Shown here piece by piece: positions 34,141 through 45,701 of a DNA stretch of 64,000 nucleotides (position 1 is its first letter; each line of letters begins with the position of its first letter). Origin of the DNA: Heterostelium album PN500. Taxonomy: Eukaryota; Evosea; Eumycetozoa; Acytosteliales; Acytosteliaceae. Position numbers and translations under genes: made by a program. The stretch covers positions 186,001 through 250,000 of the forward strand of contig NW_008805077.1 in assembly GCF_000004825.1 (NCBI RefSeq), written 5' to 3'. The notes beneath the pieces were generated by a model. It was not told the origin of the DNA, ran no database searches, and worked only from the letters and a program-made list of their open reading frames with translations.

Positions 34141-35317
34141 CTTTGATGAAATGAATTTTTAGTGATTTTATTTTAAAGTACAAATTAGAAAAAAAAATAA
34201 AAAACAATAACAAATCAAATCCCTCATTTTTCAAAAACTTGAACTTCACATTCAATGAAAAATTTAAAATACCATTTTTTTTTTTTTTCTCTATTTGACT
34301 TTTCATAAAATGGGGGTAAATTAAAACAACCCACAAAAAAGGTACAATTTAATTAATTTTAACCTTTTTTTCATATTTTATAATTTAATTAATTGAAGTA
34401 ATAATAAAAATAATAATAAATAACATTCAATCAATCAATCATTCAAGTAAAAACAAATAAAATCAAATCAAATCTTAACATATTTATTTTTAAATATTAT
34501 TATATTAATATAAAAGATAAATAGATAGATAGACAGACAGATTGATAGATTGTTAGATCAATATTTATATATTTATATTGTAAAATTGTAAAATAACAAA
34601 AGAAAAACTTGTTGACCAAATTATACAAAAAAATAATATTATTTTCTTTTTTTGAACATAAAAACACACAAAACAACCAGCAACCAACAACCACTCACAT
34701 TCACATTTATTTCATTCTCATCATCACAACACAACAACAATAAACATCAACCCTATTCTTCTTACCTTTCTATTCTTTTCTTTTCTTCCTTTAATTCATT
34801 AAATAGCAAAATTAAAAGGTTTTTTTTTTTTTCCTTTATTCCTTTCTCTTTCATCGACCATATTAGTTTGTTGGTTGTTGTCGCAGTAGCTTGTCAAAAA
34901 ATATATAAATAATAATAATAATAATCTATCAATAATATATATATATATATATAATATAATCTTATATAATAATATAAAATCTTCTTCTTCTACATATTCA
35001 TAAAAAATATTAATAACTTTATAATTTTATACAAATACTCAATTTTATTTATATAAATTAAAAAAAAAACAACAAAAAAAAACACTTTATTTTTATAATT
35101 TATAATACCACCAGTTATTTGCAATTCTTTAAATATATATTTTTTTAAACTTCGAAATCAAATTCAGAAAAAAAAAAATAAAAAATCAAAATCAAAAAAG
35201 CAGATTCAAATCAAACAGAAATAGAAAAGCAAAAATAAAAAAGCAAGATAGTTTAGTTTTGATTAGATTTCATAGATTTTAGATAGATAAATAGTTTTTT
35301 TATATGTATAGTTTTTC
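34141..35317. other. Divergent promoter region of FNIP copy 5 and the CCCH gene
   Basis: The genes on either side point away from each other, so both promoters lie here. It is very AT-rich, with T-runs (34275-34290, 34820-34833), CA-rich stretches (34665-34750) and an alternating TA tract near 34936-34955. No gene is seen. Confidence 0.5.
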
Positions 35318-37413
35318 ATGATTTCAAATCAATCATCAACCTCAACATATTATACACAAATGGATATTTGCCGAACCTTTGCGAGATTCGGTCACTGTGA
35401 GATTATCGGATGTCTCTATAAACATCCGGGCAGAGACGAATCGATGATGACTACACCATACGCAAACTCCTATGGTCAATCAATGACTGCTGGATCGCCG
35501 AGCTCGAAAACAACAACAGCACAACAACAAGCACAAGCACAACAACAACTGCAGCAGCAGCAACAACAACAAAACGACAGCCACGACGGCATGACATCGG
35601 CTTCCTCATGGGAAGAAGCCGGCAACTACCAACCGTTTCAAGACAGCACGCTGCTTCCTCACACTGCTGGCGGCCAGCAGCAACACCACTTATATTACAA
35701 GCCAGGTCCGGCCGCCGCTTACAACGCCGCCGCAGTTGCCGCCATGCAAGGAAAAGCAGGCGGTGCCGGTGCGCCACACCAACCCTTTCAACCCATACCG
35801 CCACACTCACACCACCAGAGTATGGGATTAGTATCGCCACCACCCCAAATCCTTCAGTACAGCGGACACTCGCCATACACCACCGGCGTCGTTCCATTCC
35901 AGTCGCCACCACCCTACACCCGTAAACTCTGCCGTTTCGCAGAGAAGTGTCGTAATGGCGACGACTGTCCTTTCTACCACCCGAAACCACACGAGCAACA
36001 GTACTATAGTCAACAGCAACAACAACAACAACAAGACATGATGTCCTATCGTTCACCACCATTGATCGCACCCTATCAACAATACCCATACCAACCACAC
36101 CCATCAGCAATGCAAGGCTATCCACCACAACCATTTTTCTACAATCGTAATGTCTATGATCAACAACAACAACAGCAATTGACACCAAATAACAACAATA
36201 ATAATACTCATCAAAATGGACAACAACAAACACATCACAACAACAATAGCCATCATCATCATAACAACAATCATCATCATCAACAGCAACAACAACAACA
36301 TAATCAACAAATCCAACATAATCAACATCATCAACAACAACAACAACAACAATCATCAGGTGAAACAACTCCATCTGAAACAACAACTACTACATCATCT
36401 TCGTCTGGTACTTTTATTTCGATGACAGCCGATCAGTTAATTAAAGGTACAATTCCATCACCGACTTCCAGCCAACAACAACAACAACAACAACAACAAT
36501 CAAACTCCAATCAAACATCGACTACCTCGTCATCAAGCACCACTCCATCAAGTACACCACCAGCCACCATCCAACCAACACCACAAACCAACAGCAATAA
36601 CACTCCAGTAAACAACACACCAACTCCAAACAATACCACTGCCTCCAATCAACCAACACTCAATGGTAACTCATCAAACAACAGAAACAACAAACAAAAG
36701 AATCAACATCATCATAATAATAATAATAACAACAACAACAGCAACAACAATCACCAACCAAAATCAGATATCAAACCAATGAATAAATCAAACTATAACG
36801 GACCGAAACCAAACTACACTCCACAACAAACAATTCAACAAAATAATGATTCAGGTAAGTGTATTCAAACAACAATATATTGTATAAAAAGGATAACTTT
36901 TAACTAATCTTCTTCTTCTTCTTCTTCTTCTTTTGTTTTTTAGATAAAGTTGTAGAATCAATGGCTACTGCAATCAAACAGATTCACCTTAAAGAAGAAA
37001 ACAAACCAAACAAAACAGAAAATAATAATAATAATACTGGTACATCAACACCCATTTTAACAACACCACCACCACCACAATCACAAACAACACCAACCCA
37101 CCCGAGAAAAGGACAATACCAATCACCATCATTCGATAAAAAGAACTTTAAAACTATTTCCAAACCAAAGCAACCACAATATGACGAGAAAAACAATACG
37201 ATCAACCAACCACCACACCACAACAACAACGGTAACAACGGCAATCATATAAAATCAAACGAGAATGGTAAAATTAAAAAAGATTTAAATGGTAGCAACT
37301 CACCAAAAGAGCAAAACAACAGTAATTTTCATAGCAAAAAGAGAGGTAGTTTCCCACCACTTCCATCAAGACAAGTTGATCAAAGTGTAGAACAAAAGAC
37401 CGCAAGCAGTTAA
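35318..37413 (+). CDS. CCCH zinc-finger protein with poly-Gln/Asn tracts
   Basis: Exon 1 is 35318-36854 and exon 2 is 36944-37413 (668 residues). There are two CCCH fingers. Finger 1 uses Cys18, Cys27, Cys32 and His36 (CX8CX4CX3H; CRTFARFGHC start). Finger 2 uses Cys205, Cys211, Cys217 and His221 (CRFAEKCRNGDDCPFYH). Between them is an Ala/Pro/Gln-rich linker; after them come long Gln, Asn, His and Thr tracts and a charged C-terminus. CCCH fingers of this spacing usually bind AU-rich or other single-stranded RNA, so a post-transcriptional regulator is likely (inference). The repeats make it prone to phase separation, as is common in dictyostelids. Orthology cannot be decided from the sequence alone. 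Confidence 0.88.
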
Positions 37414-37756
37414 TCCTAATTAATTGTTTGATATAATAATTGCAATAATTAAAAAAATTCAAAAAATATAGAAAAAAAAAAAAAAAATAGTACCATAGTT
37501 ATAAAGAAAAAAAAAAAAAAAAAGGGAGACATTAACCCTTTTTTTTTATTTTATTTTTATAAAGATATATAATAGTAATTTTAATAAAAATATATGTTTA
37601 TTTTATTTATTATTACTTTACACAGCATGTTTTTGTTAGTAACTTTTTTTATTTTTAAATAAGCTTGAAGAAACAAAGAGAGTGAGTGAGTTGGTGAGTG
37701 ATGTATGTTGAATGAGAAATAAAAAGCATTGATATATCTCTTAATAATTTATTTAT
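37414..37756. other. Convergent 3' flanks
   Basis: This lies between the ends of the CCCH gene (plus) and the WD40 gene (minus). It contains several AATAAA signals on both strands and two poly-A runs. No gene is seen. Confidence 0.6.
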
Positions 37757-39894
37757 TTATTGTTGTGTACAATCAGATGCATCTATATAAGTATATTCAG
37801 ATTCATCTAATGATTGATCTCTCTTTGATTGATTTGCAGCGTCCATGAGGAAATTCAATTTCTTTTGTCTTTGTTTCAATATTTTCTTGTTGGGATAGTC
37901 GTCTTCCGCTTCCCAGATAAAAACATCGTTTTCAAGACCAGCACTGATTATACATGGAAGCGAAGGATGTCCTATACAGCTATTTACAATGTTCTCATGT
38001 GCCTCCAGTATTCTAACGAGTCGTCCACTCGACTTCTCCCATATATAGATTCGGTGATCATCACTACCAGACATGACATACTCTGAGTTTGGTCCATAGA
38101 AATCGCATGATTTAATAGTTCTTCCACCGATATGTCCATTGAATTCCTGTTTAAATGTATTTACCAATTCATTTTCGTGTTGGTCTGCTACCGATACACT
38201 CTTTTCAACTTCTTCATCATCTACTTCTTCCTCTTCTTCCGATGCATCGTCATCATCGTCATCATCGTCATCATCATCATCATCATCATCACTTTCATCC
38301 ATATATCCATCTAGAATATCTTGATAATAATCTTGTAGAACACCTTGTAATGCTTCTTGATATTGCATTAAATTAGTTGGCTGCTCGTCAGATGAACTCT
38401 GTTCACGTTCTTCTTGATCTTCTGGTAGTTCATCTTCACCTCCACTTGCATGGGAATGAGAATGATTATCACTATCTACTGTTTCCTCTTCTATAGGATC
38501 TGTATCTAAAATATCTATATCACCTTCCTCTTCCTCTTGATCACTATTAGAAACTCTCTCTCTTTTTCTTTGCTTTGGACTTGATGAATTGTTTGCTCTT
38601 CTCTTCTTCTTCTTCTTCTTCTTCTTTTCAGCTGCATGATTCTTAAAGTAATCTAAATTTAATCTATTTTATTTAAATTTTAATAAATAATTTCTATTAA
38701 TATATGATAAAGATCTTAACTTATAATTATATATAGATATTTACTCTTTTTCAAAATTTCTATTTATATCATATAAATAAATACTATCTGAAATGTTTGT
38801 AACTAATAGTTCGGTGCCATCCTTACTGAATGTTGCATGCATCGCTTCATTGTTGGTTGGGAATGGTTTGTGAATGTTTCTAAAGATATTTACGTAGGAG
38901 TTGGCAGAGTAATCCTTTATAGTTCGCAAATCGAATAGTCTGGCTGTACCATCAGAAGACGCCGTTGCGAAAATATTAGAATCGAACGGGTGGAAATCCA
39001 CACAATAAATCGTTGATTTCCGATGAGAGTTTCTTGAACTACCATTGGCAGCCGATCTACTATGATCCTTATCGAAATCCAACACCAAACTCTCTTTTTG
39101 TGTTCTATTGAATCTATCTATTGCTCTACCACCACCAAACATCTAATTAAATAAATAAATCCATCCATCCATATAAATAAATAAATAATAATTGTTAATA
39201 TTAAATAAAACAATATTAACAATTTGCAAAGAAATATATATAGTAGTTACCTGAGGTAAAATAGAGTATTCACCACCATTTTCATGATTTCCAACGCTTG
39301 GTATTTGATGTGTATAGGATTTTTCATATTTCTGTCGGATGTCGTACATTCTCACTGTTCCATCGCCTGAACAACTCATTATACAATTGGGATTGCGTGG
39401 TGATGCGCATACTCTCAACACTTTTTTTGTATGATGAGTGAACACTGTTGAAGTTCTTGCAACCCTATCGAAATATCTGACATCCGAATCGTTACCGCCA
39501 CTTATAACTTGTCTACCATTCTCTGTTCCAGGTATAAATGCAACACTAAATACATTTGTATTATGACCACTTGTTATAACAATAAATTATTAAATAATGA
39601 ATATTATATTTAATAAAACAAACAACAATTAACATACTAAAGAATATCTATTGTTGTTCTATTATAGAAATCCCAAACTCTCACTGTTTCATCATCACTT
39701 CCGGTGAGAGCAAGTGAACCATCATCACTGAATGCAATTGAATTGACACATTCATCGTGACCAGTCAGATGACTGGTATTCATCATTGTCTGAATGGCAT
39801 AGTCTGATTGAACAAAGGTTTCTCTAAGATTCTCTTGTTCACGATGACCATATAACTCCTTCTTAAACAATGCTCTATTGATTCTGTAGTCCAT
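37757..39894 (-). CDS. DCAF-type WD40-repeat protein
   Basis: Exons 39894-39638, 39569-39251, 39142-38745 and 38663-37757 join in frame, giving 626 residues. WD40 repeats: residues about 43-77 (HLTGHDECVNSIAFSDDGSL, VRVWDF), then GHNTNVFSVAFIPG, CIMSCSGDGTVRMYDIRQ, and STIYCVDFHPFDSNIFATAS with RLFDLR, a DxR-type box used by CUL4-DDB1 receptors. A long basic (poly-Lys) and acidic (poly-Asp/Glu) insert in exon 4 separates these from the last repeats (CDFYGPNSEYVMSGSDDHRI, YIWEKSSGRLV). The insert position and the FYGPNSEYVMSGSD block match the DCAF5/6/8/WDTC1 group, substrate receptors of CUL4-DDB1 ubiquitin ligases. It shares a ~580-bp divergent promoter with the nucleotidase gene. Confidence 0.85.
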
Positions 39895-40475
39895 TTCTCT
39901 ACTATTATTAGTAATATTTAAATATATATATAAATATATTTATTATATACATTTTAATATTTGAATTGAATATAAATGTCACATGACCGAAAAATCCTTG
40001 TTTATTTAGAACACTTAAAAGAAAAAACATAAAAGGAAATTTTTGAAATTTTGGCTATAAAAAAATTGAATTATTTTATTTTATTTTTTATTATAATCTA
40101 TTAATATTAAAAGATTAGCTAATGAAGTATTAAAACAAATAAAAATGTTTGGATTTCAACAATTATAAATTTGAATTAGTTACTAATTATAAGACTTTTA
40201 TATTCAATAGATATTGATCAAAAAACAAAACAGTTTAATTTTTTGGTTTTTTTTTAGTATTGAATTTGTTGTTTAATAATAAACAAGAAATACAAATCCA
40301 ATTATTATTAGATTATTCTATGAGTATTTAAATTCATGACCTTTTACTGTCATTAATTTTAACACCCAAAAAAAAAAAAAAAAAAAAAGACAATCATTTC
40401 ATCAAAAATTTGAAGATCTTTTTTTTTTTTTTTTTTTTACTAATTGTTTTTTTTTATTTTGGATATCTTAAAAGC
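39895..40475. other. Divergent promoter region
   Basis: The promoter region between the WD40 gene (minus) and the nucleotidase gene (plus). It is AT-rich, with a long A-run (about 40370-40389) and a T-run (about 40419-40438) just before the nucleotidase start, typical of dictyostelid promoters. Confidence 0.55.
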
Positions 40476-41548
40476 ATGTTGGCCATAAGTAAATTAAGAA
40501 GTATTGCGATCAAAGCAGTTCAACAAGCTTGTATTGCTTGTGTTGAGATTCAGAGTCATCTCGTCAATGAAGAGACAATCAATAAAAAAGACAAGTCGCC
40601 CGTTACCGTTGGTGATTACACCGTTCAGGCATTGGTGATCGAGAGTCTACTCAGTAGTACACAAGCACTCGGTGAATCGGAATACTCTATTGTCGCAGAG
40701 GAAGATGCCGATACTCTGGCTGAGCAACCAGACGTTCAGAACAAAGTACTGGAGTACTTCAATCGCTACAACGCGAGCAAGCCAATCGATGCCAGTCGTC
40801 TCTCAGAGCTGTTGGATAAAGGTAAGATAAAGAATCCGACAACCAAACGTTGGTGGACACTCGATCCAATCGATGGAACTCTCGGATTTTTGCGTCGTGA
40901 CCAATACGCTGTGGCGTTGGCGTTGATGGAAGATAACAAACCGATTCTCGGTATTCTCGGATGTCCTTCGCTTCCCATTGCTTCAAACACACCCAACGAC
41001 AAAGGATGTATCTTGATCGCTCAGAAAGGTGCAGGTTCTTTCATCAGACACATTGAGCGTGACGACGAACAACCCATTCATGTCTCAACCCAGAGCGATT
41101 CCAGTCAAGCGATCTTCACAGAGAGCTATGTATCACGTGGATTCGGACATGAATTAAACTCAAAGATTTCAAAGAATCTAGGTGTAACAAGAGATCCATT
41201 AAGGTAATTAATTAACAAATCAATAACAACAACAACAACATTATCCTATATCTAATATTTTTGTTTTTTTGTAGAATCGATAGTCAATGTAAATATGCTA
41301 TGGTAGCAAGAGGTGACAGTGATATCTATTTAAGATTAACTGAATTGGCATACAAGGAATGTATTTGGGATCATGCAGCGGGTCATATCATCGTTGAGGA
41401 AGCAGGTGGTCAAGTATTTGATTTCCAAGGTAAACCACTTGATTACTCCGTTGGAAGAAAGTTAGACAATAACATTGGTATTGTTTGCTCAAATTCTAAC
41501 CTCTATCCAGCATTGAAAGAATCTATTAAGAAATCAATCGACTTGTAA
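40476..41548 (+). CDS. 3'(2'),5'-bisphosphate nucleotidase (HAL2/BPNT1-like)
   Basis: Exon 1 is 40476-41203 and exon 2 is 41275-41548 (333 residues). The ATG at 40476 (MLAISKL) is chosen because the frame upstream is a T-run with no ATG. Lithium-sensitive inositol-phosphatase-fold motifs are present: Asp in VTVGDYTVQ, Glu75/Glu76 in IVAEEDAD, DPIDGT at 130-135 (metal-binding Asp130, Asp133) and WDHAAGHIIVEEAGG with Asp275. The insertion between the Glu pair and DPIDGT (VLEYFNRYNA region) and overall length fit yeast Hal2/plant SAL1-type enzymes rather than inositol monophosphatase. It should hydrolyse 3'-phosphoadenosine 5'-phosphate to AMP in the cytosol, clearing the by-product of sulfation. 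Confidence 0.93.
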
Positions 41549-44500
41549 GAATAAATATCATTTATACTATCAAAAAGTTACTTTTTGGAATTCAAGAATT
41601 AACAACTAACTAACTAACTATATCAGTATTATCAACTGAAATTGTAAATATAAACTCAGTCGAGAGAAATAACTGTCAGTTGTCAATCAATATAAATTCA
41701 TTCAGATATTAATTATCTTTTATTTTATTTTTTTAGAAAAAAATATCACAAAATATTTACTCATTTTAATGAAACCAACAAAATAACAAAAATTCACAGA
41801 TATCAACTTTTGTACAAAAGTGTTGTTAAGTGGATGGATATCTGCAACTATTAATAGTTAATTTAATTAAATAATATCAAAAAAAAATTAATATAATACC
41901 AATGATTTTATTTGAAAATATGATATCGTTTGGTATGTTCAGATCTCCTACGAGTATCCTCAAAGTAGGAGAAGGAACAACAAAATGGTTCAACACAACA
42001 AGTTCTCAAATTTAGTAAACAGTGATATCTAATCAAAAAAAACCATGATTTTAAGAAAAACCTGACAAAGCATTGTTTTTCCAACAACAAAAAAAAAAAA
42101 AAATTTGTCAATCATTTTTATGAAAAATGTCTGTCGGTTGGAAAGGATAAAAACAAAATTTTTTTGTTTTATTTTTTGGGGGTAGTTTCATAGTTAAGGC
42201 TTGTTTTCAAAAAATCTATTGTAAATTTAGATCCAATGAAAAAACATTTTTATGATTTTTTTATGATATGTTGATATCATTACTACCTATCCATCTATAT
42301 CGATTTAGATTTCGATTGATTTTATAAAACATTTAATAATTGGTTGGATCGGTAAAACAATTTGAGGTTATTTTTGATACTTTTTTGATATATTGTTATT
42401 ATAGAGATTATGAGGTATTAACATTCTATAAATCAAAAAAAAAACTCTAAAACAAACCATTCTTTCTTCAGAAGTGCAGGAACAAATAACCTACTCACTA
42501 AAAAGTTTTTTTTTGTTTTTTTTTTTTTTAATTCCTCATTTTTTTTTTTTATCCACTCATTATATGAATATACAAAATTACCAAAAAGAAAACCCTTTCC
42601 TCATATTTCAATAAGACAATACCTTTTAATTTCAAACTAAAAACATTGGTGGTCTAAAGTGGACGTGAGTCCTTTTCTATTTTTTTTTTTTCTCATTGTT
42701 GTTGTTGATGCTTTTATTTTTGTAAGCTATGATTTTGAAGAATCATATTCAAAACATAACCTTCCCATATTTTTATAAGAGAGGAAAATGACCTTTGGAC
42801 AAAAAATTCTTGGATCGTCTTCATTTTTTTTTAAACAGCAAACCACACCACTATACTTTCACACTCATCTTTGAATAAAATGATCAAAAAAATTGATCAA
42901 TGACAATTAACATCCAACCGACTTTTTATGACATTTTGTAAATCATACCATCATTCGATCAGTAAGTCAATTGATCAAAAATTGAAATTAAATTAAAAAT
43001 TAAATAAATTATAATTCGTAACCCCAATCATCATATGAAATCATAGAGAGTGTTTTACACACCTATCCATCAAATCAGTCAATCAGTAAATCAAATCATA
43101 ATAACATCACACATTTTTTTTTTTTAAGAGACAACAATCATTTAATTTGTTTTTTTAAAACAAAACAAAAACAATTCGAAAATTATAACAATTCAGATAA
43201 AATACACTAGAGTAAGTGATTAATGATCAATTTTTATGTGGTTGTTTTGGTAGAAGGATGTGGGTAAAATTGAAAAGTAATCAAATAGATTAGTTTTTCA
43301 TAGGTTTTAAATAATGAAGGATTGATTTAAAAAAAAAACAAATCCTTTAACGTTAGTAATACACTTGTGTGTGTGATTGGAAAATATCACAAACATTTTA
43401 TTTATTTATTGTAAAATAAAAAAAGTAAAATAAAAATACTCTAATCAAATCCATCTTTTTATCTCATATATTCCAAATCACTTTAAAAGGAGTACTTTTA
43501 TAAATATTATCTTGTATTAACAAATAATATTAATTTTTAAATACTGTCATCTCTCATTCAAAAGTCACATATTTCATTCACTAACACACATTAGATCAAA
43601 TTGTGTCTTTCAAAGATACACAAAAATCAGATCATCATCAGACAATATCTTTTCTTTTATTCATTAAATTATTTATTTATAAATTCATAAAAACATTTAA
43701 AATTCTAAAACCAATAGTGATAAATCACTAACACACAAACACACAAACACACAATTCACACAACATCACAAACACACATTTATATATTTATATATGACTT
43801 AAACAGAGTGAGAGATCGACTGCAATAACAATAATACCGTTATTGTATTTACTTAAATTCCATTACTTCACACCACACCCCTCACATACCAACAACACTT
43901 TAATTTTTGTACCATACTTTAATAACTGATAAGTTCTATATATAATTCTTTATTTATTGATATTTTATATATTAGATACCAATAAAAAATATTGTTATTT
44001 AATAATCAATCATTTTATCCTTTTGAATTTAAACTAAATTAAATTCAATAAATCTTTATCTAATTATTTATTATTTAATATAATATATCTGTTGTATTAA
44101 TACTTTTCAAATTACTTCTCAGGTCAACAATTCCATTCTTGGTGGAATTTTAAGTCTCGAACTGTATTATTTGTTAAATTTTGATCTTTACCAATATAAT
44201 TAATTAATGTAAGTAAAATTATGCCTGATTCTTCACCAACCTACTTTTTATATTATTATATTTTTATTTATCTATTTATATCAGTATTCATTTATTTTCA
44301 AAAAAAATAATTATATAAAACAAACAAAACAATTGTTCAAAATGAAAAGTTATTAATTGAACTTGGATTTTAAGAGTAATCTTTATTCTATTTTTGTGTA
44401 TACTGTGAACTTTGGATATATTTATTTATCACACTTCAGCTTTCATTCTATCTCTTCATTTTTCTAAACATCAAAAATCTCTATTGTAAAAATTTCACAT

Positions 44501-45701
44501 TTTATTTACAAAGAGAGAGATCTGAACAACTCGTTTTTTAAACTATTTTTATCTCTCTAAAGTAATTATTTAAAAATGTGATATATTTTATTTATTATAA
44601 TAAATATTTTTATGTTGTTGTAGCTTGTCGCTTGTCGTCTTCAAAATGATGAAGAGTTAAGATAATATATTAAAAAAATAGAATGAATGAAAATAGTATA
44701 TTAAATTTAAATATGCTTATACTATTTCCTATTTTTAATATAACACACTCTTGTTTTAATATTTTTCAAGACATTCATTCAGTCTTTGGTTCAACCACTA
44801 TATTAAAAATGAATTGTGTCTATTAGTGTGTTTGTGTGTATTGGTGGTAGAAACTCAAGTTCACTGTTTTTAACATTTGTGTGTTATTTTAATTTTTTAT
44901 GTGTATACTTTTACTTTTAAAATTGCAATGGTACATACATACCAACCCCCTTTTACTTTAAAGTAAAAATTACAATTAATTTGTGTTTGTATTTATTTGT
45001 GTTGATGAAGATAGTTTGTATAGCTATGACCTTTCAATAACTTATTTCTTTTCCTTTTTACTTTATTCTCAAAAAGAGAGAGATAGATAGAAATTGTGTT
45101 ATTTTTAAACAAGACTGACTTAAACACCATAGACTTGTTTACAAAAAGCCTTTTGAAAGATTTAAGGTTTAAACCATTGGTACACACACACCTCAAACAC
45201 CACAAAATTCCAAAAATAAATATTTGTGTTTTTTTTTGTATTTTTAAATTATTTTGGTTTTTAAAGTTTTTCATTTTCATATTCATTGTTGTTGCACGGA
45301 AGGAAACCAAACAGCCAGACAGAACAGAATTTCATTCAGTTCCACTATTTTTAATAAATCACTTCTTTTAAATATAGTTCTTTTTTACATTATAAAATTA
45401 AAAAATATATTTATTTATTTATATATATTGTTTGCAAAAATAGAACCATCAATTCTTATTTCTTATTTCTTTTTTCTTTTTCATGATTTCCCTATACCCA
45501 TATCCATTTTTTATTTAATGATTAAAAGTGTAATATACTAATTTATTTATTTATTCTTTTCTTTTATAATTAATTTTTAAAAATATTTTTAGTAAAACAA
45601 ATATAAATTAATTATTTATATATTTGTTTTGTAATCTTTGTAATATAATAATTTCTTTATTTTTATCTTTATTTTAATTTAAACTATAATATTTCCTAAA
45701 A
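41549..45701. other. 4.2-kb gene-free region
   Basis: AT-rich throughout, with many T/A homopolymers and CA-rich islands (about 43730-43770). Open frames here are homopolymer-driven and unlike protein. Two foldbacks stand out: AATTCCA..TGGAATT near 44128-44150, and a longer hairpin at 44666-44742. Probably the upstream regulatory region of the 45.7-kb gene, possibly with non-coding 5' exons, as donor-like GTAAGT occurs near 44210. Confidence 0.5.
44666..44742. repeat. AT-rich double-stem hairpin
   Basis: Inner stem AAATAGTATA (44691-44700) with TATACTATTT (44718-44727), 17-base loop. Outer stem 44666-44681 with 44729-44742, with two extra A. The size and shape resemble small-RNA precursors, but the base content is so AT-rich that chance cannot be excluded. 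Confidence 0.45.

Noticed and set aside
35451-36386. 311-codon minus-strand open frame opposite the CCCH gene
   Set aside because: Poly-Val/Leu/Asp content is simply the complement of CAA/CAC repeats in the real coding strand.
40410-40475. N-terminal extension of the nucleotidase (poly-Phe stretch)
   Set aside because: It has no ATG and is encoded by a T-run; the ATG at 40476 gives the family length.
44993-45371. Overlapping ~100-codon frames on both strands before the UBX-like gene
   Set aside because: Composition dominated by Phe, Ile, Lys and Asn, with no homology; likely 5' leader or promoter DNA.
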